A stretch of DNA of 64,000 bases from Haemaphysalis longicornis (taxonomy: Eukaryota > Arthropoda > Arachnida > Ixodida > Ixodidae): the NCBI GenBank assembly GCA_013339765.2, contig CM023451.1, forward strand, positions 149,909,623-149,973,622, in the 5' to 3' direction. The notes under the pieces are model-generated. The model did not search any database. It worked only from the letters and a program-made list of their open reading frames with translations, and had not been told where the DNA came from. Position numbers and translations under genes: made by a program. Position 1 is the first letter of the stretch. The number at the start of each line of letters is the position of its first letter. This document shows, one piece after another, positions 11,834 through 21,679 of the stretch.

Positions 11834-12535
11834 CCCCCCACCGAAAAATGTATCAATATTTTAACAGTCAGAGGTGTGGCTGGAACCGATTCCCAGTACG
11901 ATCATTTAACGGAGGAAGGCAACTGGACGCGTGTTGTGTCTAGCCTCAATGGCATGCATTGGACACGCAGATACCACCGGCTTCAAACTTATTTGGGTTG
12001 GAACCGAACACATTTCTGATCTAAAAGGCATCATGTTGTTCCTCACCGCGAATGCCAACAGACAGTTGGCCGCGTATTTTCTATAACATCGAAAGTTTTC
12101 TTCGATGGGTACCATATTAATTCAACTATAATGTAAGTTACCCGCCCTCCACCTTAATCAAGCATGTAAATATTATTTCTGAGAAGATAAGTTAGGCATG
12201 AGAGATGAAAGTGTTTATTTCACACACAAAAATGAAGGAAGCTCACACTAACATGTAAGACTTCAAGGCAGCGAAGCTGCTCGCAACCTCCACGACCATC
12301 ACGAAGGTTTACGTTCACGATTGCAGCCGATTTGCTTCTTCTTTGCTACCGCAGCGACCGTTACTCTATCATTGTTGCTATTAGTGTGTGCTTCTTTCAT
12401 TTTTTGGAAGCGATGATCATTGGAACTTAACCTTGGAGGGACGTACGCTATTACGCGTCTTCCTCGTTCCGAGCAAGTGTTGCCACGATTACGGCTAACG
12501 CTGGAGTTCTTCGTTTTTTTTTTTTTTGGCCAAGT
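11834..12535. other. Unassigned sequence
   Basis: No supported gene. AAGGCAGCGAAGCTGCTCGC near 12266 resembles, in inverted orientation, AACAGCTTCGCTGTT near 12890. The two could bound a larger repeat that contains the 142-bp duplication, but the match is too short to call. Confidence 0.25.
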
Positions 12536-12819
12536 CTTAGCCAGTTTCCCTAAGTGAGTATGCTTGGCTTGACATACGTGCGCCGGACACGCTGGGTGGT
12601 TGCCGCGAGGCACGCCCACACGAGCACTCAGAATTTTCTTGTTTTTTTTTTTTTAACTGCCGGGCGATCGCCACCATCTTGGACAGTGTCCGTAAGTGTT
12701 TATGCTTGACTTGAGAAACGTGCGCAGTGGACGCTGGGCGGTCGTCGCGAGGCACGCCCACACAAGCGCTAGGCATTTGCTTGGTTTTGTTAACTGCCGG
12801 GCGGTCGCCGCGAGGCCCG
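12536..12819 (+). repeat. Tandem duplication with 142-bp period
   Basis: Copy one is 12536-12677 and copy two 12678-12819. Both contain GCGAGGCACGCCCACAC exactly 142 bp apart and a T-rich segment, with about a quarter of other positions diverged. A partial third unit follows (GTCGCCGCGAGGCCCGCGCT, from about 12803). The minus-strand frames at 12299-12922 run through the duplicated segment and are shadows of it. Confidence 0.75.
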
Positions 12820-12851
12820 CGCTCACGTGAGCGCGCTCGGGAATTTCTCGG

Positions 12852-15619
12852 TACTTTAAACTGCGGTCACGAAAAATTACGATTTGCTCAACAGCTTCGC
12901 TGTTAACAAAATGACACTGCAATCAAAGAGAAGAAAAGCGGGAAGATGGATAAAATCTATCTTGCTGGGAATGCTTGCGTCGTTTCACTCTCGGTTCGGT
13001 TGCACGGCAGTCACCTACGCAGCCAGTAGAACCGTTACTAGACACCAGAGTGCGTATTCAGGAGTCGCTAGTGGAACATTCTACCATAGTCACTCGAGGC
13101 CGATGAACTCGTTCGTTGGTGGCTATTTGGAGTCCTTCGGCGTTGGGCCATGCACCGTTGCCCTTTATGTTTAATTGCGGCATCCGTGATGCTGTTGTGG
13201 CGGGCAGATTTCTTCTATTTGAGACGCCCAAGTATGGGTGCTCGTTGGGGTTCTTGCGTAGGGTTGATGCCTCAGGCCCACTCGATAAAAAAGCCCTTTC
13301 ATGGTCTTGTTTGTTCGAAGAAGTCATGTTCTGAATGCTGCAACTGAGCCCGAGAAGCTGTGTAGTATCGGGGAGGCTTGACTCTTTGTAACGTGCTTAG
13401 CGAGGTATGCGCTCGCTGGCCGCACGGACAGACGGTGGGGAGAAGTAAATAGCTTGCGCTGCATTTACATCCTGTGATTCCCGGGCACAGCTGGCAAATG
13501 GAAAGCATAACATTCGTATAAAATGTTTATTGGAACTGCCGTACGATCTCCATGAGCGCTCTCAAGCCAGAGCATCCTTTTCGTTCAAGCTATTCAGGCA
13601 TTCACCCTGTACCTGCAAGGTCTTCAACGCATGCAACCAATAAAAGATCGTAAAATGAATCGGATAGATGGGAACATTTTTTTATTGCGATTGAGTGGCC
13701 ACTTAATACACACACATAAAGGAGTGAATTAACGGGCGCGGCACTAGTATCACTCGGAAGACAAATAGGTCGTTTACAAATACAATATCAGGAAAAAAAG
13801 AATAATTTGCTTTCAAACGATATTTTTGCACCTTTCACTGAGGAAAATAGCCATCAGAACGCCGCATTTTTATTTTTCAAATTTGTACGTCTCATGTCAA
13901 AGGCGCGTTCAATGCCCAGAAACCCAGACTCACTGTTCAAAAAGCAAAAGTCGTGAGTGCCTCAGCTTCTCCCCGTAGAAAGCTGGAGGAGTTCAAAAAA
14001 ACAGACAAAAGAAAAACAAACGAGGCAAGCAGAGAAAACGGGGCACAACATGCACGGTAGCCGAGACGCGAAGAAAAATGCTGCGAAGCCGAATCTTACT
14101 GCTGCAAAGCGACCGGTGCGCTCACGCAAAGCGCACCCAACGCGTTTCTGCGCCATTGACTTTGCAGTCGGACTTCGCGCGTGGCGTGCGCGTTCGTATG
14201 GGGCCGTTAAGGGGCCACCAGCTCAACCCTGCAGACAGCGTGGCGTTTTCGCTCGCGTTGCCGCCACGACACGTTTTCGTGGGCGGCATTCCTGGGTGTC
14301 GCTAGGGAATAGTTCCCCTCACCCTCCTTACGCTTTCTTGTCACGCACGCAAGACGTAGACTCAAATTTGCATCGTGTAGGGAAACACGTTCGGCTCGCT
14401 CGAGGTGGCGGACACGTTGTGCACTTGTGGGTAGGAAGCGGTTTTCACGTCGTGTGCTCTGGACTTACGGAGAGAAACGTAAAACGTCGACACGGCGAGA
14501 CGAAGAGGTGGTAGGGCTTTGAGTTGCAGAACTAGCCGCGATAAAACTCGTTATGGTAGGATCTGACAGATGCCATCACCGGGATGCGGGCCTTCAAATC
14601 GCAAACGTCCGCGCAGTTTGCATGCGGGGCTCGGTTAGGAACACACGAACCGAGGGAAATGGATCGCCTCACAAAGCCGACAGCCATTTGTGCAGAGGTT
14701 ATATCAAGCGCTTTGATCCGTAAAAAAATGGAGCACGAAGGTTAAAGGCGTAGCATGGTTGAAGGGCGCTACATCTTTGCGTGACGCCGTGAATACTTGG
14801 TGTCTTTTTTCCCAAGTTATGGAGCGAATTCTAGATGGCTCTAGAACAATCTCATTGTGCTGGCCTTCGGGATGGGTGACTCTATGGTAGTCACAACGCG
14901 TTTGTTAAAAACAAACCCGGGACATATAACATTTCATTTTCGCATGCGGTCAGAGTTTTGGAAATTTCAGCTCCTGCTTCCTGTAGACTGTGCTCTGCGC
15001 TGAATACTGAGGTTGCCTTTTCTATAAATTATTTTTTTGCGCCTGTGTGAACTTGTATAAGTTTCCGAACATGCTTTTAATTACCAACTCGTTTGCCGCT
15101 CTCCCCCGCCCCCTCCCCCCTCCCGTACCCCACTTTTTTCTGGTCATCTTGTAGCGCGCTTTGTTTAGCGAAGTCTGTATTTCGATCTTGTTTTTTTTTT
15201 TTTGGCCTTTTCCGCTCACGTGAATGCTGTAATGCTGTACATGCAAATAAGAGGGATCCTTTTTAATATTTTTTTTTTTCTTTTTCCGACTGTCTGTACA
15301 TTTCCATATGTTGCCACTTGCTGCCACTGATCAACGAAGCCGATGGGCCAGTCAAGCTGCTCTAATGAAGCTTTTCCACGGTTCCGGACCATGTACTGCA
15401 CAGGCAAATAAACAAATGATCAAAGCCAGCAACGCGGATTTTACAGCAAAGCTGTATATGTCTTGGCTTTCCCATATGGCGTGCGCCGACAAATCGGCGT
15501 AGAACGTAAACAGGCCTACAACGGCTGTAACTTTTGTTTTATCGAAACTGTCCCGACACAAATTAAATGAGAATTGGCTGCTGAAACGGCTCTATCATTA
15601 CGCTGGGCCTCATTTACTC
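12852..15619. other. Unassigned sequence including a 185-codon frame
   Basis: The longest frame, 13957-14514 on the plus strand, is basic and arginine-rich and coincides with a CpG-rich patch (about 14040-14520). I recognise no domain and see no splice sites. Poly-T/A runs at about 15000-15290 may mark old retroelement ends. Nothing else is supported. Confidence 0.25.
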
Positions 15620-15627
15620 GTCATAAT

Positions 15628-16477
15628 CAGTGATGTTTCGTACTTTGAAGAAAAATTTGCATTTCTAGGTTGAGGATTTCCCGATTTTCAGCATTTTTCC
15701 CCGCAGGTTTCTTCAAAATTCCCTGCAGATATTCCTGCGTTCTCTTTTTGCAGCATTACGTGGTTGTCTGTTCGGGTTTGCGCGTTAGCCAGCGCCACTA
15801 ATGTCTACTTTACGTAGCCTTCAGGACGCAGACGCCGTTCAGAGAATCAGAGTTTAACCCTGAACTAAAGTCCGCTACATCTGCCACTCAGTACCTGACG
15901 AGTATGCATTTCACAATTTGTGCTACACAGCATGCTTACTTTGGATGTTAAAGCTTCAAGTTAAAACTGCCCGTATGAATAAAACCAAGACATTGTTGGG
16001 TAATTGAGGTAATTTTACCTCAGCTCCGGAACTGCTGGGAGCCATATCTTGTTGACAGAACGCCGACTAAGGCGCACCCGAAATACTTTTTTGCATATTG
16101 CGCAGGAAGACATGCGAGTACAGGCCTTACAGCCGCCGCCGCTTCACGCTTTACTAGCTCGTTCTCGTGGAGAGAACGAGCTAGTAAAGCCTGTTTTACT
16201 GAACCGGATTGGAAACGGTCTTATATGCTTGTGGCTTCTGGGAACACGACGGCGGATATTTAAACATAAATTCGACGAAGTGTTTAGAAAACTGACTTAA
16301 AAGAAAACAGGGTAATAAATGACGCGAGGTCCGGTTTACTGGCATTAATTTTCCTTTTTACTCCACGAGTTACTAAAATTCCCTGCATCTATTAAAGATT
16401 CCTTATTACCATTTGGCCAAAATTGCAGCCGAAAAATTCCCCTAGAAAGGGAAAATTCTCTGCTCGGAACATCACTG
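15628..16477 (-). mobile_element. hAT-type non-autonomous DNA transposon, family A copy 2
   Basis: Terminal inverted repeats CAGTGATGTTTCG (15628-15640) and CGGAACATCACTG (16465-16477) are flanked by a perfect 8-bp duplication, GTCATAAT, at 15620-15627 and 16478-16485. Relative to copy 1 (484-1184) this copy is in the opposite orientation and is about 150 bp longer. Shared blocks include AGGTCCGGTTTACTGGCATTA near the right end, the TTTGGCCAAAATTGCAG block and the CCTGCAGAT..CCTGCGTTCTCTTT block. No transposase frame is present; the 83-codon frame at 16049-16300 shows nothing recognisable. The perfect duplication suggests this copy inserted more recently than copy 1. Confidence 0.92.
16148..16190. 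repeat. Perfect 19-bp-arm hairpin inside hAT family A copy 2
   Basis: GCTTTACTAGCTCGTTCTC (16148-16166) and its exact complement (16172-16190) are separated by GTGGA. Copy 1 has only one arm (AGAACGAGTTAGTAAAGC near 801), so the second arm was either gained here or lost there. Confidence 0.9.
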
Positions 16478-16485
16478 GTCATAAT

Positions 16486-17089
16486 TAGCTCCCAGTGAAG
16501 TTGTAACCTCTCAGAATTCCCGTATGCTGTTAATAAATGGCCGTCTACGGAGGAAGGGTAATTACAGAAACCGGCGGTAACGGTTGTTTTATCAACCCTA
16601 TCCCAAACAAATTAAATAAAATTTTGCAGCTTTTCACAATTACGCTGTTCACAATGAAATTGTAAACGTTGCAGAATTGCCGTCTGCTGTCGATACATGG
16701 GATTCTACAGGAAGGGAAAATGACTGCCCTATTTTTATCCGCCAATATAAAGCTCTGTTTTTTTCCTAGTTTCCTTCAGCTAACTGACTAGGAAGTATTC
16801 TCAATCGCAAATTACAAACAGAAGTGTTTTGTTTCGTCCACACCTTAGACTGTACCCAGCTTTGGTGGTCATTTGTATTCCCAGAATGTTTTATTATTTT
16901 TTGTAAGCAGAATTTTTGCCATTTCGTAATTGTGATCATAATCAGCGTCCCAAATACAGCAAATTGTGGAACTGTGCAAGATTCGAGCAAGTTGGTTCGT
17001 ATGCACCTCCCAACGTAAACTTTGGGAAATCTTCGGAATTTCCGTGAACGCTGCCTTTTCCTGTCAGTGTTAATGCATGCTAACCCGGC
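16486..17089. other. Unassigned sequence
   Basis: Two short related stretches (about 16500-16620 and 16620-16740) share words such as TCAACCCTATCCCAAACAAATTAAAT and AGAATT.CCGT.TGCTGT..ATA, and resemble sequence just before the hAT copy at 15480-15600. This suggests degenerate local duplication around the hAT insertion. No gene was recognised. Confidence 0.3.
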
Positions 17090-17109
17090 CTATTTTTCAG
17101 GTCAGCCTA

Positions 17110-17772
17110 TGCAACCTAAGTAAGAGGGTAAAATTAAATTTTTGTTTCCATATCAACGACTTGCTTCTCAAAGTAGCTGATGAATATAAATATTTGGGGG
17201 TAATTATTTCGTCTGCTCGTAGCTGGAAGTACGTTATATTTAAAGCCTACAACAAGCTTTTCTTTTTGAAGCGTACTTTGAAATAAGCCACCTACAAACA
17301 AGGTTTCTCGCTTATACCATTTTTATTCTCCCTGTTCTGGAGTACGCAAGTGCAGCCTGGTTCCCAGCTTTAAAGGCGAGCATTGCTTCACTGAAAAGCG
17401 TGCAACGTAATGCCATGCGCTTGATCTTTAACCGGTACAGGCGTAATGACTCTCCGACTGAAATGTTGCAGCGTGCAGGGCTTGGTGAACTCAAAAGCGG
17501 GGCCAAGTGAACCGTTTGAAGCTCTTGCATTTACTCTAATGTAATGCGTAAAGATAAACTCTGATACTTACATTCGAACCAATAGAACCCGTCCTACGCG
17601 ATATAAACTTACGCGCACACTTGAAGAACACTCTTGTAATAGCGACACGTTCTACTTCTCCTTCTTTCCTCGAGCAATCAGAAATTGGAATTCAATAGAT
17701 CGCATTATTACTGAGCAAAGAACTGTAGACAAATTCCCTGTTTTTGCTGAAATTGCTGTCGTCTCTTCATAA
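17110..17772 (+). pseudogene. Reverse transcriptase C-terminal remnant (CR1/L2-like)
   Basis: Three frames must be combined to follow the protein. The first block, 17119-17283, reads EYKYLGVIISS..SWK and LFFLKRTLK, the thumb-adjacent part of LINE reverse transcriptases. The second block, about 17310-17500, reads ILPVLEYASAAWFP, LKSVQRNAMRLIFNRY and LQRAGLGEL, the conserved segment after the polymerase domain in CR1/L2-type LINEs. The third block, about 17570-17772, reads RTNRTRPTR, SFFPRAIRNWNS and FPVFAEIAVVSS before the stop. At least two frameshifts and an in-frame stop after LKRTLK separate the blocks. The polymerase YXDD motif is upstream of the truncation point and is absent. Confidence 0.85.
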
Positions 17773-17825
17773 CAGAGTTGCCATTGTTAGGCCGGGTTAG
17801 AGTGTTGCAGAAACTGTCGTAATAA

Positions 17826-17986
17826 TTAAAGCAAAGAGTTGGGCGAGTTGGTTACTGACTAATGAACTCATACTTCTAGCGAACTTTAACACGAAACGAA
17901 GAAAGTAAAGACTGTGTTTCGTCGTTTTGTGTGTTTCCTCTTTTCTTTCTTCGTCCTGTGTTAAAGTTTGCTAGAAGTATGAGTTC
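17826..17986. mobile_element. Hairpin-forming insertion with 13-bp target-site duplication
   Basis: ACTGTCGTAATAA occurs at 17813-17825 and again, identically, at 17987-17999. Between the copies are 161 bp that interrupt the LINE 3' region. The insertion starts with TTAAAGCAAAGAGTT, then GGGCGAGTTGGT, and its last 120 bp form a hairpin: arms 17864-17905 and 17945-17986 match at 38 of 42 positions around a 39-bp loop. GGGCGAGTTGGT recurs at 23774-23785. The length and shape suggest a short element mobilised by a retrotransposon or a foldback element. I do not know its family. Confidence 0.75.
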
Positions 17987-18361
17987 ACTGTCGTAATAAC
18001 TTTAAAGAGTGACGTCATTTCACGTCTCAGCCATTCGAACGTCGTGACACACCGTTTTTTTTTTTTTTTTACGTCCATAGCTCACGGTATGGCTGTTACG
18101 TTGGTAGTCTGAACATGGCCTTACGCGATTTTTATATGCGTGTAGGTGTTGATTTTGGAGTACTTGGAGCAAGAGCTACCTTTCCTTCGCCGTTTATCTT
18201 TTTTCTTGCCCTTTATTGTATACTTTCTGTGTTGCTGCAAACTCTGTACTTCATGTCAACCTTCCTTATAATTTTTTGTAAACTATTGTGAAAAAAAAAT
18301 TTTTTGACATGTGTTTTTTGGCGGTGCCTGACCCTGTAAAGAGTCCCAGCAGGGATTGACA

Positions 18362-18362
18362 G

Positions 18363-18441
<79 letters not shown>

Positions 18442-18459
18442 AAATAATAAAATAAATAA

Positions 18460-18490
<31 letters not shown>

Positions 18491-18494
18491 AAAA
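18362..18494 (+). repeat. TAAA microsatellite, LINE tail
   Basis: A long, mostly perfect TAAA run with some AATAATAA disorder near 18440-18470. It directly follows the LINE 3' terminus. The minus-strand 81-codon frame over it (18283-18528) is a repeat artefact. Confidence 0.95.
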
Positions 18495-19800
18495 CTTTAA
18501 ACATGCTCAGACACAGCATCAATTTCAATGTGGTGTGGTGAGCGTTTCTAACTGCACTTGTTTCTAAGCAAACGTGAAGCTAGTCCTGCCCAAGAAATCC
18601 ACCATTATTTCGCCCTCAAGGTTGACCTATGTGCCTACTACACCACAATGTGAAGAAGCAAAATGTGTTTAACGCAAGCGAGAAACTGAGGTAAAAGACG
18701 TCTCTCTCAGCAGCATGGTGCTGCTCAAACCAATAAAAAAGCCGTAAGGGGGAGTGAATATTGATCGGCAATAGTATGCACGTTAAAAAATTTGTCCTGA
18801 AAGCTACAGCGCGAAAGATTGGTCTAAGCTTCAATCACATTTAAGCCAGGCGTGATAAAAATAATTCTATCACATAAAGGCCATCCCGAAACGCTAGCCT
18901 TCACCGAAGGTGGGGAGAGAAAGCAGCGGCCATTGTGCCAGCCGTCGGATATCGGGGGCACCTTTTATCCCTTCGCGGTTCTCGCCACGTGGCCCGAAGA
19001 AAATCCATAATCGTCTTCCCTTTGAACGTACAATTATCGTCCATCATTCCTGTGTTCCTGGAGAAGAACATCCTTCCGATAAAGACTTATCGGGAAAGGA
19101 GGGGCAGAATTATGAAGGGGCCGCTAATAATCCATGTTTTCAGTCATTATAACCTTCCATTGTGTGGTTCCAGTGAAGAAAGGATTTTCTTGGGAGGCTT
19201 TGTTTGTTCGTGCACAGAACACTGTTTTCGTTTTCCTTATTTTTTTTTGCTTTTATTGCAGGGAAGCAAAGAATACAAAAGACGCAAAGCTTCTATGATT
19301 GTCTTGGCTTTCTCTCTTCTTAACTTAGATAAAAAAAGGGGAATGGACGGAAGCTTGCATATTCTCCTTTGTATACTTTTAGGGAAGTTTTTGAGAAAAA
19401 AAAAAAAAAGTTGCAGCGGCTCACGCGTTCTGTTTAGCCTTTTACGGCTACCTTTTTCCAGCGCCCAGTGACTTCTCCGCCTATGTTTTCAGGTGTAACC
19501 AAAAAACCCTATGCACGAGTTCATTTGTGAAGCATCATTAGGATGTCTCTACCCGGGCAAATATTTGCACCGTGGCACCGCAAGGTTGACATTCTAACTG
19601 AGAAAAAGGCCTGTATAGAGGTTCTGCCTGGAAGCGGTGAAGGACGGTAATGGTCAGCGAACGTATCAATGGGAACATGGAGTCCCATTCGGCCAGCTGG
19701 TCTAAAGTTTAGAATAAAAAGAAACAGGTGGCTGAGACCAAAACCAACGCAACAAGCGGCCATCCGACAGCAAGAATGAAAAAAAATATATATATATATA
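18495..19800. other. Unassigned sequence
   Basis: A 178-codon frame (18935-19471) and overlapping frames lack recognisable domains. A minus-strand frame at 19521-19763 contains YRPFSQLEC-like residues only in an alternative frame, and I could not place it. The stretch ends in a short TA run (19785-19802). Confidence 0.25.
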
Positions 19801-20421
19801 TACTGGATGTTTCAACAGTAGAAACGCGATTGTGTGTAGAAGTGGTTCAATGAGAAATGCGGACTTTTGGCAGGGGTGTAGACTCGGTGAGCAATTTTAT
19901 TTGTCGATTTATTAGTAAAGACGGGCGGAAAATCATATTGGCTAAAACAATCAGTATGTTACGAATAAAAGTAGGTCTGTGAACAATTTTATTTGTAGGT
20001 TAAATTATAAAAAGAGATAGGAAAGGAAACTTTAGGCCGCACTTGTCGCCGGAGATGAGGTTTGAGAGGAGAAAAGCTCCAATTGGTCATCGTCGCTGCG
20101 CGTGCTTATCGTGTTTTACTGTTTTGCTGCGTGTTTACTGTTTTACTGTTACTGTTTATTTACTGTTACTGTTTACTGTTACTGTTTTACTGTTTTGCTG
20201 CGTGTTGATTGTTTTACTGCGCTGTTTTACTGTTTTGCTGCGCGTGCTTATCGTGTTTTACGTGTTTACCAAAGAAGAGGTAAACGAGGTAGAAAATTGA
20301 GCCGTTTCAACTACAGGCAGCCCAACAGAGTGAAAACCACACCATTTTTGGAGCTTTACAACAGCGGGCGCACAAGGCCACCAGTTCCAAGTAACACTGA
20401 GACGTCAGGCTGTTGAAACAC
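19801..20421. mobile_element. Possible terminal-inverted-repeat element (CAGG.TGTTTCA ends)
   Basis: CTGGATGTTTCAACAG near 19803 and CTGTTGAAACACCTGC near 20410 are inverted partners (GGATGTTTCAACAG versus GGTGTTTCAACAG). They resemble the CAGGGTGTTTCA ends of the element at 43641-44124. The left end abuts a TA run, as expected for insertion at TA, but the right end lacks a clear TA. The interior includes the TACTGTT tandem region. This is a tentative call. Confidence 0.35.
20095..20261 (+). repeat. TACTGTTTT-type tandem region bracketed by a 25-bp direct repeat
   Basis: The identical 25 bp starting GCTGCGCGTGCTTATC occurs at 20095-20119 and at 20237-20261. Between them are irregular units built of TTTACTG, TTACTG and TTTTGCTGCG. 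The two overlapping leucine/cysteine-rich frames here (20043-20416) come from the repeat. Confidence 0.8.
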
Positions 20422-21679
20422 CTGCTGAAGGCCCCGCTCGCTTGGCACGATCTCGCCTAGCGGTGTGTTGTCAGGAGAAGAACGGAGCTCTCTGTAACTT
20501 TGGCATGTACGTGCACTGTCGTGTGTGTTATGCTATTGTTATGTACGTATACAATTGCCTAGCCATGTACACGTCGTTTTGATTTGCATTATTCGTAAAA
20601 GTTTCTTTTAACTCATTTTCATAGCATATACCAGAACAACTCTCCGCCGGCTCATTTTTATTCTATCTTAACTGCTATAACCTTGTCCCGCAGCAGCTTG
20701 GTATGATGAAAGTGTGTGGGGGGCGGAGGGAGCATCGGTTTCCGCCTTTACGTCTCTCCTGGTTGAAACATCGGTAGCAGAAATATTTTTTCAGTGGTAA
20801 TGCACGTCATATTTTATGGAATCTTTTCTCCAGCGTGCGACGTCTGAGCCTCAACGTTCACAAGAAAATGATAAAGCTGATGTTCTGAACTTCAACACCG
20901 TGCGTAAGGGGAGCTTCGTACAATAGGCAAGAGTCCGTGTTTATAGTCTCGAAAAAGCACAACGTGATCTTTTCATCTCCTGCCACTCTTAGTAACAAGG
21001 ACGTGATCGCCGGGACACTGAGAAAGGTGGCTTTATCGAAGCAGCACGAGATTATTTGCTGTTTGTGCGAACGACAGAGACGGTGCTTTGCTGATTTTGC
21101 TCAATAACAGGACTGCAGCGCAGCGTGCTGTGAATGGCGCCTATTCAAGAGCCCATGTGGAGGAACTGGCACGGAAAGTACGCTTTGATAACGGAAAGTA
21201 GGCAAACAACCAAGAGTGCTGTTTACGAGTCAGCGGTTTTTATTGACTCGCTATCAAAATTCGGGAGGTGATCTGTTGTCAAGATAAAACTGCTTCAAAT
21301 CATCTGTGCGAAAAAATACGTTTTCCGGAGCAACACAGGCATACACCTATGTACAAGATTTAAAAAAAACGAGAAGCTCTGGCAAACAGACAAGAACTAT
21401 GTTTAACACGTGAAACACTCGCTATTCGTAATGCTTTTTGTTGAATACTTTGCCCAATATCTTTCTTTCGAGGCTAAAATAAAGACGATTCGCCTGAGTA
21501 TCAGTTCCTGTAGTTCTGAGTGTGGCGGATAAGTTTTTGCCGCCTCCGAGTGTTTCAGCGTGCCTGGTAATAGTGCGTGATTTCGGATATCCCCACAACA
21601 CCGACTTCAACAAGATGAATTGCTGCAGCAAGTTGAAGTGCTGCTTTCTAAAAACAGCTTCGTTATAAAATATATTTGG
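20422..21679. other. Unassigned sequence
   Basis: No recognisable gene or element. GGAAAGTACGCTTTGATAACGGAAAGTAGGC near 21172 holds a short direct repeat (GGAAAGTA). The minus frame at 21422-21697 is not recognised. Confidence 0.25.

Larger units (their letters stand above)
17090..18494 (+). mobile_element. CR1/L2-like LINE, 3' portion with TAAA tail
   Basis: The 5'-truncated element starts near 17090. The C-terminal part of a reverse-transcriptase protein can be read to a stop at 17770-17772, followed by about 590 bp of 3' untranslated sequence and a TAAA tail. The untranslated part ends in CCTGTAAAGAGTCCCAGCAG and then the tail, a typical layout for this group. A 161-bp hairpin-forming insertion (17826-17986) lies in the untranslated region. 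The endonuclease and the catalytic reverse-transcriptase core are missing, so the copy is dead. Confidence 0.85.

Noticed and set aside
13957..14514. 185-codon plus-strand frame
   Set aside because: Arginine-rich frame over a CpG-rich patch with no domain, start context or splice sites that I could support.
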